Source: Adiantum capillus-veneris
Taxonomy: Eukaryota > Streptophyta > Polypodiopsida > Polypodiales > Pteridaceae
Assembly: GCA_014529385.2 (NCBI GenBank)
Contig: CM043960.1
Coordinates: 72,429,910-72,493,909, forward strand
DNA: 64,000 nucleotides
Reading direction: 5' to 3'
Part shown: piece after piece, positions 43,101 through 55,370 of the stretch
Layout: the number at the start of each line of letters is the position of its first letter
Numbering within the stretch: the stretch's first letter is position 1
Position numbers and translations under genes: made by a program
The notes under the pieces: generated by a model
What the model was told of the DNA's origin: nothing
Databases searched by the model: none
Seen by the model: the letters and a program-made list of their open reading frames with translations, nothing else

Positions 43101-44371
43101 CCCATTGCAATTACTTGCAAGCCTTTGCTAAAATGTTTGAACCGTAATAGAATGTGAAACATAAATCACAACAAACAATGAAATATTTTCATTAACAAAC
43201 AATATTCTCATTAATGTTGTTTAGCAAGACTTGTAACCTTAACAAGTCGTTCTAAGTATCTAAAACTTTTTGGCCATTGAAATTGTTCTTGATACTATGT
43301 TCTCAAAGTGGTTCTCAAAACGGATGTGACTAGCACCTATGGATTTTGTTGCAACACATAATTGAAACAAAAGGTGCCTGTGTCAGTCCTAGAGACTCAT
43401 ATTCTCCACATGTGAAATATGTCTCAGAGAAGGAGGTCCAAAAAAATGACATCCTTCAAGTACGAGATGTACTTGTGTGTGGAGGTAACTGGAAACAATT
43501 AACAACATGAGTGAGAGGGACCTTTAGAAACTTTGCTCCACACTATCTAAACCAAACTCCATGAGCTCCTAGGACCACATTTCTCCCCTTGTGACAACAT
43601 GTGCCACCAAACAAACCCTACCATATAGGTCTAGTATTGCAGGGTGCAAAAATGTACTGAGTACAATTCTATCCAAAAATTACTGCTCCTACATGACCTT
43701 GTCATGTTTCTTAAGGAAAAAATACATGAAAGAATTCTAGCATATTCATCCCGCTTGGAAAACTTAATTAAATCATATATATGAATGAAAAAAATCCAAA
43801 ACATGGGGTTACCTAGAGAAGAAAGACGACATCCACTTACCTGGAGTTAAGTGCACTAGGCAAACTTGAAAATTACAACATGTAACTTGTAATCCTAGGT
43901 GTTGCCTTGGAAATCCAAACCCCTTGATTAGATTCTGCATGTAAATTATTGAGACGATGACCAGCTCAATGTATCGTTTCCAATAAAGATTGTAATCAGC
44001 TTGTAAAGTTGAACTTATCAAAACCAGCCCTTGGTAGATTATGGACTTCTTTCCTTGAAAGTATAATTGTAAAGAGATCAATAAATGACCATCACAATAC
44101 ATGGAGTGATTTGGTATTAGCTGGGTCATAACCTTGGAAATACCACTCCTATAGCCATAATGTTTTCTATTTATTCAACCACAGATCTTCATAAGTTGGA
44201 ATCATATTCACAACTAGAGTTTGAAAGGATCATATCTCTCCATGAATAGAAGAGAAAGATTTTCAACACCCCTAACAAGGTAGTCATACTAAAGTTTCTT
44301 GGGTGTTTCAACAAGAGATCCCCTGTTTTGAGGCTCTCTTCGTCTATTCATGTTGTCCCAAGAATTATTTG
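43101..44371. other. no gene seen
   Basis: About 1.27 kb. The ORF at 43809-44129 (minus) has no recognised motif. Possibly decayed upstream pol of the chromovirus, but nothing supports that directly. Confidence 0.4.
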
Positions 44372-44901
44372 TGTAAGGGCCTTCTCCTATACCTTACGCA
44401 AGACCAACACATCTAAGCCACTGACTTAAAGGATGAAAAAGAAAAATAAAATAATAGAAAGAAAAAAAATGTTCGAGAAAATTTCGGTTCCATTTAAGCA
44501 CCAAAGTATACTCATGAGACACTTCCGGCTTATGCCATGGGAACATGGACATAACCAATGCATAAGAAATTAGCTTTTCATTTTGAGAAGAAATTAGCAT
44601 AAAAGAAAAGATAAGATAAGGGAAAAGGAGAAAGAAAAAGATAAAGGAGAAAAGGAGAAGATAAAGATAAGGTGATTAAGGAACTTGTTGAGAAAGTTTT
44701 GATACTTAAGATAAGTTATCAAGATAAGAAAGATAAGCTATCAAGATAAGTGAAAGCACTTACAAAAAATGTGCATAAAAAGAGGGCTTCTCTTATCAAT
44801 TTTCACTTCTCTTCTTCATTTTTCTCAATGTCCAAACTTGAGAGTAAGCTCCTTGAAGCCATAGCCAAACCTCTTTCAATCACACACAGACACACACACA
44901 C

Positions 44902-44953
<52 letters not shown>

Positions 44954-47900
44954 AGGTACTATATGTATTTTGAATATAATTTATTTTTCCCCCCCTCTAT
45001 ACACATTCCCCCCCACACACACCCACCCCCTAACACACTACACCCAACCACCCACCACAAAACACCACCCCATCCCCCCCCCCCCCCGCATTGATGTAAT
45101 AGGACATTATTTTACTGCTTAAAATCATGTCTTATAATGGGACTTGGCCCTTGCATAAATAAACGTGTACACTTCCTCTGGAGTATCGAGCGTGAATAAC
45201 TCCCCGTTCTCATTACACTGAGAAGGTGGCCTCTTCTTCTCTTTGGCTATGGATCTCCCCTGGCTAGGATATCTGCGTGCCGCTTGATGATTTCACATAA
45301 TGGAGGGCGGCTTGGCCCACTCATTACGCAAGCTCATAACGCGCGCAATTCAACCTATTTAAACAAGGTGAGGGTGCACCTTGCCCCTCACTTAGCCTTT
45401 GATTGGTTTTGTCGTGTGTTGTTACCGCCTGCTTCACGAACTGAGCTATGGAGCTCACTACTTAAACTTCTAAGGTGCTTTTTCTGGCCTTTACTTGCCT
45501 TACTTCCGGTTTAGGTTTTTAAAAAAAACAGTTAGTAGCACCCTGCCATTTTGTTGATTAGCATGATTAGAAATGGGGTCGTCAGATGCATTATGGGTTT
45601 TTTGACTTGTAGACATGACTGGTTTTTTCGACAGTTGATACTCTAGGGCTCTTGTACATTATATTGTTTTCCCTTAAAACTTTAAATGTATGATGATTTG
45701 TTGCTTAAAGAAGTTGACTGTTCAGGTTTTCTGTCAACTGGTTTTCTGAGTTAAAGCTGCGCGCAAACTGGCATCTCTTGATTATGTATTTTTGGCTTTG
45801 TTCAAGCCGCTGCAGGTCTTTGCAATTGCTGACTAAATTGGTTTTTTTTCTTTTAATTGGTTTGCTCATGGAAAAAGGGGGTTATTATTTGACTTCGTTG
45901 CATTCAAATTGTCTGGTACCTTGAGTTACTATGCAGTATGGGAAAAGATTGATATCTTGCACATTTAACAAACATGGCCGGGCATAACCTTTCGTTTTTA
46001 AGGGGGATGCTAATGGCTGGAGTACTATGATCATTGTTATGTTACTTCTAAAGGTAAGTAAATGGAAGCTACTTTTGGGTTTGGCATATGGAGAGGTACT
46101 AAACTATGTCTCTTTTTATGATGTACCTCGTTTGAAAGATGGATTCTTACTATTCTTGCCGCGCTGGTAGTACTATATTGCATGTTATCTACCACCCTTT
46201 TGGTACTTAGAGAAACCTTTCGAGTGGAGATATTGCTAAGCTATTGCATTTTCTCGAACCTAAGTACTAGGGTCGAAAAATGTTACGGGGCTTACTTTGA
46301 ATGACCTGATCAATATGGCATTTACAATCATTTTTGGACGAGCTAGGCCTCTACTTTTTGTCTTGCCATTGGTGGATGTCTAATTTGATTAAAATTACAT
46401 TGGACTTCATTACAACATCAGTTCTATGATTAGAAGGAAATTTCCTTGCTCTAAATAACAATTAAACCTCATTATTATAATTTAAAAAAAAAACTCATGA
46501 TGTTTGGATTCTTGGTGGACTATACCACTCTGTTTAGAAGGTGGAATTTACCAATCAGATTGGAAGTAATAAGAAAAGACTGCAAACATAAAAGTTCTAC
46601 TAATGACCTAGCTTGTTTAGAGAAAATAAATTCTTTAAGATGGACATGAATAACAACTGATTTGGTCCATTGATACCTGTAAAACACATCCAAGGCTAAC
46701 TGAATTGTTGTCTTGTTTGGATGGATGCAGGTAAGGACTCTGTCTTATCTTGGATGGTTTCTTTTCTTTGGCAAGCTACCCTACTTTGGATGGAACACTC
46801 ACTGATGACTTGGGAAGTTCTTTTACTATCTACATACTGAAAGGGGATCTCTTTCCTACAAACATTGTACTTAAATAATTATAATACTGAGTTATTTTTG
46901 TACATATCTGTTCCTTGACTCCATGGCCAGCTGTCTTTTGAATGTAAAAATTCAGTTATGTCTTATTAATTAAGATTTAACAGCTACACACACACACACA
47001 CACACACACATCTCCAAGAGAAGCCATGGCCAAAACCCTAATCAAGTTTGTTAAAACTTAATCTTCTTCTTCACACTACACTCTCCCTCTCCTCTCTCCT
47101 AATTCTCAATATTTCCATAGCTTGAATCCCCTTTGCCTCCTACCACTCTCTCATTCCAAGTAGCCAAATTGGTGGTCTTCAAGCGAAGTGAAGAGCTGAC
47201 TACATCCAAAGCAAGGAGAAGACTAGACCATATACACACTAAGGTAATGTTTTCTTGTTCCTTTTAAGCTATTGCATTTGCTTGAAAGTCATTTACTTTC
47301 ATGCTCACATAAATCTATGCTTAAGCTCTCATTTTTCCATAAGGAAGCCTTTTTCTTGGTAAGAAGAAATAACTACTTGATTTTGTTGTTTCCCTCTAAT
47401 TATGGTTCATTATCATTCAATAACTAACCATGATGCTAACATGCTCATTATGAATGTTTTCAGACTGGTTGAAGGTTGAGGTGGCAACCAGAATACTATA
47501 TTATACTGTTAGCAACCCCGATGTTATTTCAAGTTCCGTTGTTTCAAGTTCTCTAGATTACCAGACTAATATGGCATAGAGAGAGTAGAAAGCACTCTCT
47601 TTAACCATAGGTGACTCGAGATCATACTAAAATAGCATGCATGTTGGATGATGATTAATATCTATGCGTGAAGGGTAGCCCTATCTTAATTAATGACGTT
47701 TTTCCTTGGAAGTGGAAATTTCCTTCCAATAAAGGTTACCCCCCCACCCCTCTTATCAATTGGAAAGTCCCAATGCCATAAGCCTCTTCTAGCTACGTAC
47801 ATAATTAATCCTCTTCAAGGTAGCAAAGGTATGTCTAAATCCATTCTTAAAGAAGAATTTGTTCATCAATTATACACCATTACATGAGAATTTTTCACTA

Positions 47901-48852
47901 CTCTGGCATGTCCACTCTTAGTAATGTCGCATTTTCACTCTTACACTACCATGCATGGAAGGGTTTCACTCTTGCATAAGCACTCAAGGAAGTTTCTTGA
48001 TTATTTATCTCATGATTTCAAGTTGGTGCATTTCAAAGTTTTGTGTTCACCACGCATAGATCACACCATGTAAAGGCTCCACATGCACACGTGGCGGAGG
48101 AGACAGGATACACAAGTCCTAGGATGAGGATAGGGATATGCCTTGAGGAGTATATGTGATTGCTTGAGAGATAACTAGATAACTTTAATAATACTAAAGA
48201 AAAAAGGAAGTAAAATGTTCTAGAAAGGAAAAAAGTGGGAACGACCTGATAAATGCACACTTACAAGGGTATGCAATGATTTGCATATTGCTTCCAAATG
48301 CTTAAAATGCATTCTTGGTTTGACATGAATACTATTTTCTAGTATCATAGTACTACCTTGGGAAGGTGCATTTATCAAACGATTCGGTGGGTGGGTGGAT
48401 TCTGGAGGGTTAATTGTTGGCCAAAAAGTTGAACCCAATTTTAAGATGTCCATTAAGTTAAGATATGGGGAAAAGGATCCCGATCTACGGAGTGGGGATA
48501 ATTCCACTCATCTTAGGAAACGCACTGACGACTGTGCTCGGTTCTAATCGGGAAAAACGCGTCAATGACCTTGAACCAAGGATGAATTAGAGGACTCCCA
48601 TCAGTTGACCCTGGAAGGTTGAGTTCACGTTTAGTAAGATGACTTTGACTGGAAATTTCAAAGCAATAAGGAAAGATATTTTGAGGTTAAGGGTTTTGTA
48701 AGAGCAAAGTGAATGCTATCACCCCCTTGAGTTGGCATCAAAGAGCGGGAGGAGTCCTATCTTGGTGTTTGTCTCAAGTGGGAGGATGTCAGGAATCGTG
48801 GTGTATCCATTTTGAGATGGTGCAACCGACGATCCCTGGCATGGCCCTCACA
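44372..48852 (+). mobile_element. 5' LTR of a large non-autonomous LTR element, interrupted
   Basis: It begins TGTAAGGGCCTTCTCC at 44372 and ends CCCTCACA at 48852, followed after two bases by the primer site. Its left part (44372-44903 and 46987-47190) matches 51997-52697, and its right part (48067-48852) matches 54545-55370. Without the 2.1-kb insertion inside the CA microsatellite it would be about 2.4 kb. The flank ATTTG before it and ATTTT after the 3' LTR form a target duplication with one mismatch. Confidence 0.8.
44904..46986. other. 2.1-kb insertion in the 5' LTR CA tract
   Basis: It is absent from the 3' LTR, which runs from CA repeat straight to ATCTCTCTAAGAG. It starts with a CT microsatellite (44905-44953) and a C-rich low-complexity stretch (44988-45087), then about 1.9 kb of unique sequence without ORFs longer than 76 codons. 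No terminal repeats or poly(A) tail identify its class. Unassigned. Confidence 0.6.
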
Positions 48853-48854
48853 AG

Positions 48855-48866
48855 TGGTATTAGAGC
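48855..48866 (+). other. primer binding site (tRNA-Met)
   Basis: TGGTATTAGAGC, one base different from the initiator tRNA-Met site TGGTATCAGAGC, two bases downstream of the LTR end. It primes minus-strand DNA synthesis. Confidence 0.85.
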
Positions 48867-49529
48867 ATAGTTTCTATCCTTGGCCTGACAAAGATTTTCA
48901 GTATGAAATTTTGTAGGGTATTGAAAAAAATGACATGGGAATATTAACAAGAGAAAGTACTCCAGCTTGTGTAAGAATAAATGGAGATGGCAATTGTAGA
49001 AAAGAGAGAAGAAAAGAAAGAGGACATGATAAAGAAGTTTGTCTACCTTATCTTTCCTACCAAAGCGAGAATTGGAAATCTACATTGATAGGAGATCCAG
49101 TACAATATAGTTCTAGAATATTGCCTTGGGTCCCATGATTATGATTTGCATAATCTCTGTCTAGAAATGGTGATAGAAAAATTGGGAGCATGTCCCAAGT
49201 ATTCTTGTTGGACCCTTGCTGATGAAAACAAATTGGCATTGTAATTTGGGCTCGCTAGTCATTATTTTATCCAAGCCTACAATCTTATATTTTGCATTAC
49301 TATGCCAACCCTAGAGACTTCGAAGACAATCCTTTGAAAAGCATGAAATGGGAGAACTTAGAGAAAAAAAAGAGCTTCCCTTGACCGTTAATTATTTCCC
49401 AAATGTAGATTTTGGATGAGATAAAGAGAATCCACCTTCTGAAATGTCTGAGTTTTTATAAATCTACCCTTGAGTATTTGGGAATCTATTGCTAAGAGAA
49501 AGTAGTTTTGTTTGCCACAACCATAAAAC

Positions 49530-50324
49530 ATGCCACGTAAACTCCCAAGAGATAGAGCTGCGTGGGACTCGCCTGTAGCTAACACTTCAGATTTGATTCT
49601 TCCTGATACACAAGCGCCACCAACACCTCAAGTTGTCCATGTACCAAATCAGACATGGCTTGCTACAACACTTGTAGAAGATTTTGGATGTGACAAGGAT
49701 CTGAAGACCCTGCTCAAATCTGTGCAACCACGTCCATTTTTAGGCACGAGTGATGATGTGCCTACTCAACTAGAAGAATGGATAATTCAGATGGATGGCT
49801 ACTTTGCTCTTTCCGGCTACAATGCAGTTGCTCAGGGAATAATGGGGAGAGCTAAGTTAGAAGGACCAACAAAAACATGGTGGAAGCTCAATTTCCAATC
49901 TCACCAAGTAGCAGAGGTGACTCAAAGTTGGGATGAGTTAAAGCATCGTCTCAAGGAGAGATATCTTCCCCTAGACTATTCCACCACTAAAATGAATGAG
50001 TTTCTTTCTTGCAAGGTGGGAAATAGGTCTGTTGAAACTTACTATGAGGAGTTTGTTCGGCTTTCACGATATGTTCCTCTCATGAAAGAGGAACAAAAGC
50101 TAAGTCGCTTCATCCTTGGGCTTGGAGAAGATTGGGCTCCCAAATTAGAGTACCTTCGACCTACCTCACTGGCGGATGCTCTAATCTGGGCCAAGTCAAA
50201 ACACGAGAGTATTTTTAAGGGAGGTACTGCAACAAGTAGGAAGCATGATCTCCGTTTCTACCTCAATCAACCCTCTCAAGCACCCAAAGTTCCATTTATA
50301 CCAACGCTAGTTGCCCAACCCTGA
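49530..50324 (+). CDS. LTR element gag (capsid)
   Basis: 264-codon gag. The Retrotrans_gag-type core contains VQPRPFLGTSDDVPTQLEEW, IMGRAKLEGPTKTWWKLNF, WDELKHRLKERYLPLDY, VETYYEEFVRLSRYVPLM and RFILGLGEDWAPKLEYLRP. The start ATG (MPRKLPRDRAAWDS) lies about 660 bases after the primer site, a normal leader length. A TGA at 50322 ends it shortly before the zinc knuckle; relatives read through into the knuckle in one frame, so this may be a truncating mutation. No protease or RT follows. Confidence 0.85.
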   Translation: MPRKLPRDRAAWDSPVANTSDLILPDTQAPPTPQVVHVPNQTWLATTLVEDFGCDKDLKTLLKSVQPRPFLGTSDDVPTQLEEWIIQMDGYFALSGYNAVAQGIMGRAKLEGPTKTWWKLNFQSHQVAEVTQSWDELKHRLKERYLPLDYSTTKMNEFLSCKVGNRSVETYYEEFVRLSRYVPLMKEEQKLSRFILGLGEDWAPKLEYLRPTSLADALIWAKSKHESIFKGGTATSRKHDLRFYLNQPSQAPKVPFIPTLVAQP

Positions 50325-50520
50325 TAATCACCGCACTTTGTTCATGTGAATGCTCTTCCTGTCACTCAAAGTAAAAGGTAGATTCAGTGCTATGAATGTC
50401 TAGAATTTGGTCATAAGAAGGGCGAGTGCCCTAAAAGAAATCACCTAAGTAATTCAAACCTCCTTGTTAACCTTCAGAATCCACCCAATCAAGGGGGATA
50501 ATTTAAAAACCTTGGAGCAA
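50325..50520 (+). pseudogene. gag zinc knuckle (CCHC)
   Basis: IQCYECLEFGHKKGECPK at about 50379-50433 is a clean CX2CX4HX4C knuckle, the RNA-binding end of gag. It is separated from the gag ORF by a stop and about 55 bases. Confidence 0.8.
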
Positions 50521-51996
50521 GAAGAAGAAATTGAACCCAAGCAAGAACTCCCCCTACCACTCATTTTTGTTCTCAAAGGCCAACCGTCAATCCACCTAGA
50601 TCATCAACAATAAACTTTGTCTCAATAAAGGATGAGATAGATGAACAAGACAATGTATATGCTTCCTTGAATGCTAGTGATGACTGAAATTTGCAATCCC
50701 CCATTCTCGAGGCTAAGGAAGAGTATGAGGAAGGAGCTAGGGAAACATTTTAGACATGAAGGAGCCAAAGCTGCTACATAGAGAATGGTTTAGGAGGTTT
50801 TTTGTACAGTGGGAGGACTATCTCATTGAAGATACTTATTCAGAGCACTAGGAATGCCTTACTTCTCAGTTTTCTCAACTTTTTGATGAGAAATTTTCTC
50901 TTTTGTGCTCAAAATGGACCCCACTAGCCCATGTAATTACCACGACAAGCTCTATCTTACTAAACGTTTGTGTCACCCAAGAAATGTACCCTGACTATTT
51001 TGCTACATAATAACAAGATTAGTGTTATCCTTTGTAACTAAGCTAGCTACATTGGTATTTCTCTCAAAGGATTCTACAAACTACCAGACATAGGAAGCCA
51101 AGAACAAATTTAACTGTGCTTATCAAGAAAAAATCAAAGAAAGAAGGATTTAAGACAAGAACCAAGATCTTAATAAACGACAAACTTGTTAAGAGATACA
51201 ACAAAGATGGAATTTTTTACAAGTCAATAAGCCCATCCATCACATGATCACAAAAGAAACTATCACAAAGTGGGACAGATAGTATACCTTTCAGCCATAG
51301 GAAGAATTCGCTATGAAATTGCTACACTGATCTCTTGAGTATGAGGTGAGAAGTTAAAGGGCCCTCTAAGAGGTAAACCAAAGTGAGGGTAAAGATATAT
51401 CTTTTGATGAGGACAAAACTGTGCAAGCAAAAAGATTTGCGTGGAGAACCCACGATACATTGACCTCATCACGCAATAGTATCGAGAACCCAAACCCAAT
51501 GCTTCAATTACCATAGCCAAGTGGACATTGTTGCAAAAGTGATCCCAACCCCAAAGTGTCACCCTTGTTATGTCTCGGAACGTCCATTATTTGGTTTGAG
51601 CTACTGAAGTTCCCAATTGAGAAAAGCAGGCGCTCATACCACTTCACAAAATCCCTCCTGATTCACTTATTTGTTGTTGCAGATGAGGAATTGCCACAAA
51701 TAAGATCAACTCTTGCTACTGATCCATGAACTAAGGTAATGAACAAAGAGACAAAGTGAAGGATTGAAATAGATAATTCTAAGAAACTCTCGACAAGAAG
51801 ATGGAAAGAAGGGAGGAAGATCAAGGTAAGAATACCGTAAGAGATGAGGATAGATTGTGCCTTATGTAGATGAACGAGCTAGAAAAGAACGAATTAGCGT
51901 TATCTACAAGTTAAAGGTGTAACTTGTGGTTGATGATATACCACCTTCCTTAATTGTTTTGAGCTGAGGATAGCTCTTTCCTTTTGTTGGGGAGTT
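50521..51996 (+). other. internal region without pol; chromodomain-like remnant
   Basis: No protease, RT or integrase motif is seen. At about 50775-50905 the plus strand reads REWFRRFFVQWEDYLIEDTY and SQFSQLFDEKFSLL (with a stop), resembling the end of a chromovirus integrase (V.W......TW....F...F). The sequence just before the 3' LTR, TTGTTGGGGAGTT, is a weak polypurine tract. The element must have relied on another for replication. Confidence 0.5.
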
Positions 51997-53512
51997 TGTA
52001 AGGGCCTTCTCCTAGCCCTTACGCAAGACCAACACATCTAAGCCGCCGACTTAAAAGATGAAAAATAAAAATAAAATAAAAGAAAGAAAAAAGGCTTGAG
52101 AAAATTCAGGCTCAATTTAAGCATCAAAGTATACTCACGAGATAGTTCCGGCTTATACCATGGGAACATGGATATAACCAATGCATAGGAAATTAGCTTT
52201 TCATTTTGAGAAAAAATTAGCATAAAGGGAAAGATAAGATAAGGGAAAAGGAGAAAGAAAAAGATAAATGAGAAAAGAAGAAGATAAGGATAAGGTGAGT
52301 AACTTGTTGAGAAAGTTTGATAAGTAAGATACGTTATCAAAGAAAGATAAGCTATCAAGATAAGTGAAAGCACTTGTAAAAAATGTGCATAAAAAGAGGG
52401 TTTCTCTTCTCATTTTTCACTTCTCTTCTTCATTTTTCTCAAGGTGCAAACTTGAGAGTAAGCTTGAGGAAGCCATAGCCAAACCTCTTTCACACACACA
52501 CACACACACACACATCTCTCTAAGAGAAGACATGGTCAAAACCCTAATCAAGTTTGTTAAAACTTAATCTTCTTCTTCACACTACAACTCTCCCTCTCTT
52601 CTCTCCTAATTCTGAATATTTATGTAGCTTGAATCCCCTTTGCCTCTTACCATTCTCTCATTCCAAGTAGCCAAATTGGTGGTCTTCAAGCGAAGTGATG
52701 CAAAGGGACCAAAATGGGATTTGTCAAGGTCGGGGTTAACTTGAAACTTACATCGAGACAAAACCTTAACTTCCAAGAGATTTTTTGTTTTCTTAAAGGT
52801 CTTGTTTGATTAAAGATTGAAATGAACTAAGAACTAAGAGACTATAGCTCAAGGAACTTAATATAAATTTAAACTAGGATTAAAAATTTATCGAGAAGAT
52901 TTGACGTGGATAGCCCTAGCATAACATAGAAGATCTAAGTGTGAACTTTGTCTTACATGCTTGGAAAAGTCCGATACAAGTGTTTACCTGTGGGATACAA
53001 TAGAGAATGGTCCCTTTTAGGTAGGACTAATAACCATTGGTCTATGTTTTGAGCTCGGGTTCATTCACTGTTGTTGAAAGGTCAACCTTTCAACAATGCT
53101 TCCACAAAGATTCCATAAAGATCCCTCAAAGATTCTCTAAAGATTCCAAATAAAGATGCTGATGAAGTGATGAAGACGAAGATGGATGCTGTAATGTGAA
53201 GATACAAGCTCATGGACATCATCAAATATCCCGTTATTATCATTTTGAGCCATTACGGCCACTTTTGTAATGTTTACGGGAACTTCATATTTTAAGTCAT
53301 CAATTGTATTGAGGCCACAGATGCTTGTTGGATGAGCAAAGCCAGCTCACGATGTTGTAATTAATCTCTATAGAAGCCTAGGGACAAATAAGGTCATTTT
53401 GGTCGGACATTAGGTTTTCTAAGACTTAGTATATAAGCCAAAACCTAAAGCTTTGTAAGGGGACTTCTAATAAATATGATCTTTTGTGTCGTTGGGAGAC
53501 TGCGAGAGAGTG

Positions 53513-53577
<65 letters not shown>

Positions 53578-55370
53578 TACAGGAGCTACGGTGGTCGGAA
53601 TCACGAATGGAGAGCAGCAGTGTGTTGCCCATGAGGAGAGCTACGCGTTGATGCTTACATCATGCGCGTTCGTCTGTGTTTTGGCAGATTCACCCGCGAG
53701 CTACTTTTGGAGTTTCGGTGAGTAACTGTTGTCCGTTTTTGCATTTCAGCATATCCACGCGATCAGAGCAAGTAGAGCTACACATTAGGCACTTTAGTTT
53801 TCAAAAACGTTGACTTGCAAAAATTGGCCAGACATCCTATGCGTTTCTGCACGGAGGCTATTGAGTAGGTTTTTTTGGTCACGGACCTTAGGGAGAGTGG
53901 CCTATTGGTGTTAATAGGATATCCCTCAAGTTTTGTAACGTTTCGAGAACGTCTAATGGGCTTTTGGCTTGCAGTAGCATCATAGGAGACTCTCTCATTC
54001 ACAAAACCGATGGCATGTAGAGTTGATATCTCTGTAGGAAGTAGTCATTAGTCGATCGAGTAGAGGTTGACACCCTTTGCTTGCTTCCACGCGCCAGCGG
54101 GTCGAGCTTCGTCCTCAGTTGACATTATATGTTAGGTGACTTCTCGCTATGCTGACGTCCGTCGCGGCGTACCCGTCCAACAACTGTCCTAGAAACGGGA
54201 TTGAATGAAAGTGTGTCCCGACCGGGTGATATGGACCCGCGGATGCGTTTGGAAATTGACCTAGTCCGGGTAGGCCTGCTGCCGATGGAAAAAGGAGAAA
54301 GGAAAATGGACCTATGAAGGGATCTGGATAAGGGAGGAGGATGTGATTTAATTAAGGAACTCTTCTAATTGTTTGGTAAAAAGGAACCTTGGATAGGCTA
54401 GGAACCTAAATAGGTTATTCCGCAATTGTCCTCATAAGCCGGACCTTTGCTCTGCTTCTCGGATTATTGATTTAAAAAGAATCTAGAGTAGACTATTTTT
54501 ATAAGCCTTTCCCACACAAGATAAAGAAAAATAAGAATTGAAATCTATGTAAAGGCACCACCTGCATACGTGGCGGAGGAGACAGAATACCCAAGTCCTG
54601 GGACAAGGATAGGCATATGCCTGGAGGAGATTATGTGATTACTTGAGAGATAACTAGATAATATTAATAATACTAAATGAAAAAGGAAGTAAAATGTTTT
54701 GAAAAGGAAAAAGTGGGAAGGACCTGATAAATGCACACCTGTAATGGTATGCAACAATTTGCATGCTGCTTTCAAATGCTTGAAATGTATTCCTTGTTTT
54801 GCATGATTGGAATACTATTTTCTAGTATCATAGTACTACCTTGGGAAGGTACATTTATCAAACGGTTCAGTGGGTGGGTGGATTCTGGAGGGTTAATTTG
54901 TTGGCTGAAAAGTTGAACCCAATTTTATGTTGTCCATTAAGTTAAGATATGGGAAAAAGGATCCTGATCTATGGAGTGAGGATCAAACTTGGGAATGAGG
55001 GATTTTTGTACTTAGTAATCTACTCATCTTAGGGGAACACACTGACGGCTATGCTCGGTCCTAATCTAGAAAAAAGCGTCAATGACCTTGAACCAAGGAT
55101 GAATTAGAGGACTCCCATTAGTTGACCCTGGAAGGTTGAGTTCACATTTAGTAAGATGACTTTGACTAGAAATTTCAAACCAATAAGGAAAGATATTTTA
55201 AGGTTAAGGGTTTTGTAAGAGCAAAGTGAATGCTAAGACCCCCTTGAGTTGGCATCAAACAGCAGGAGGAGTCGTGTCTTGGTGTAGGCCTCAAGCGGGA
55301 GGGATGTCACGAATCGGGGTGTACGCATTTTGAGATGGTGCAACCGACGGTCCCTGGCATGGCCCTCATA
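51997..55370 (+). mobile_element. 3' LTR of the non-autonomous element, with replaced middle
   Basis: TGTAAGGGCCTTCTCC at 51997 to CCCTCATA at 55370. The first 700 and last 825 bases match the 5' LTR. In the middle the 5' LTR has 876 bases (47191-48066), but here there are about 1.85 kb of unrelated sequence (52698-54545). The CA run at 52493-52514 is uninterrupted, showing the pre-insertion state of the 5' LTR. Confidence 0.78.
52698..54545 (+). mobile_element. foreign segment in 3' LTR, LTR-like
   Basis: It contains a TATA-like AGTATATAAGCC (53428), AATAAA (53470), and a GT microsatellite (53515-53574) about 90 bases after the TATA, the layout of an LTR promoter and R region. TG/CA boundaries and a target duplication could not be set because the flanking LTR sequence is also missing. 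Direction plus is inferred from the TATA/AATAAA order. The ORF at 53486-53725 reads the microsatellite. Confidence 0.4.
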
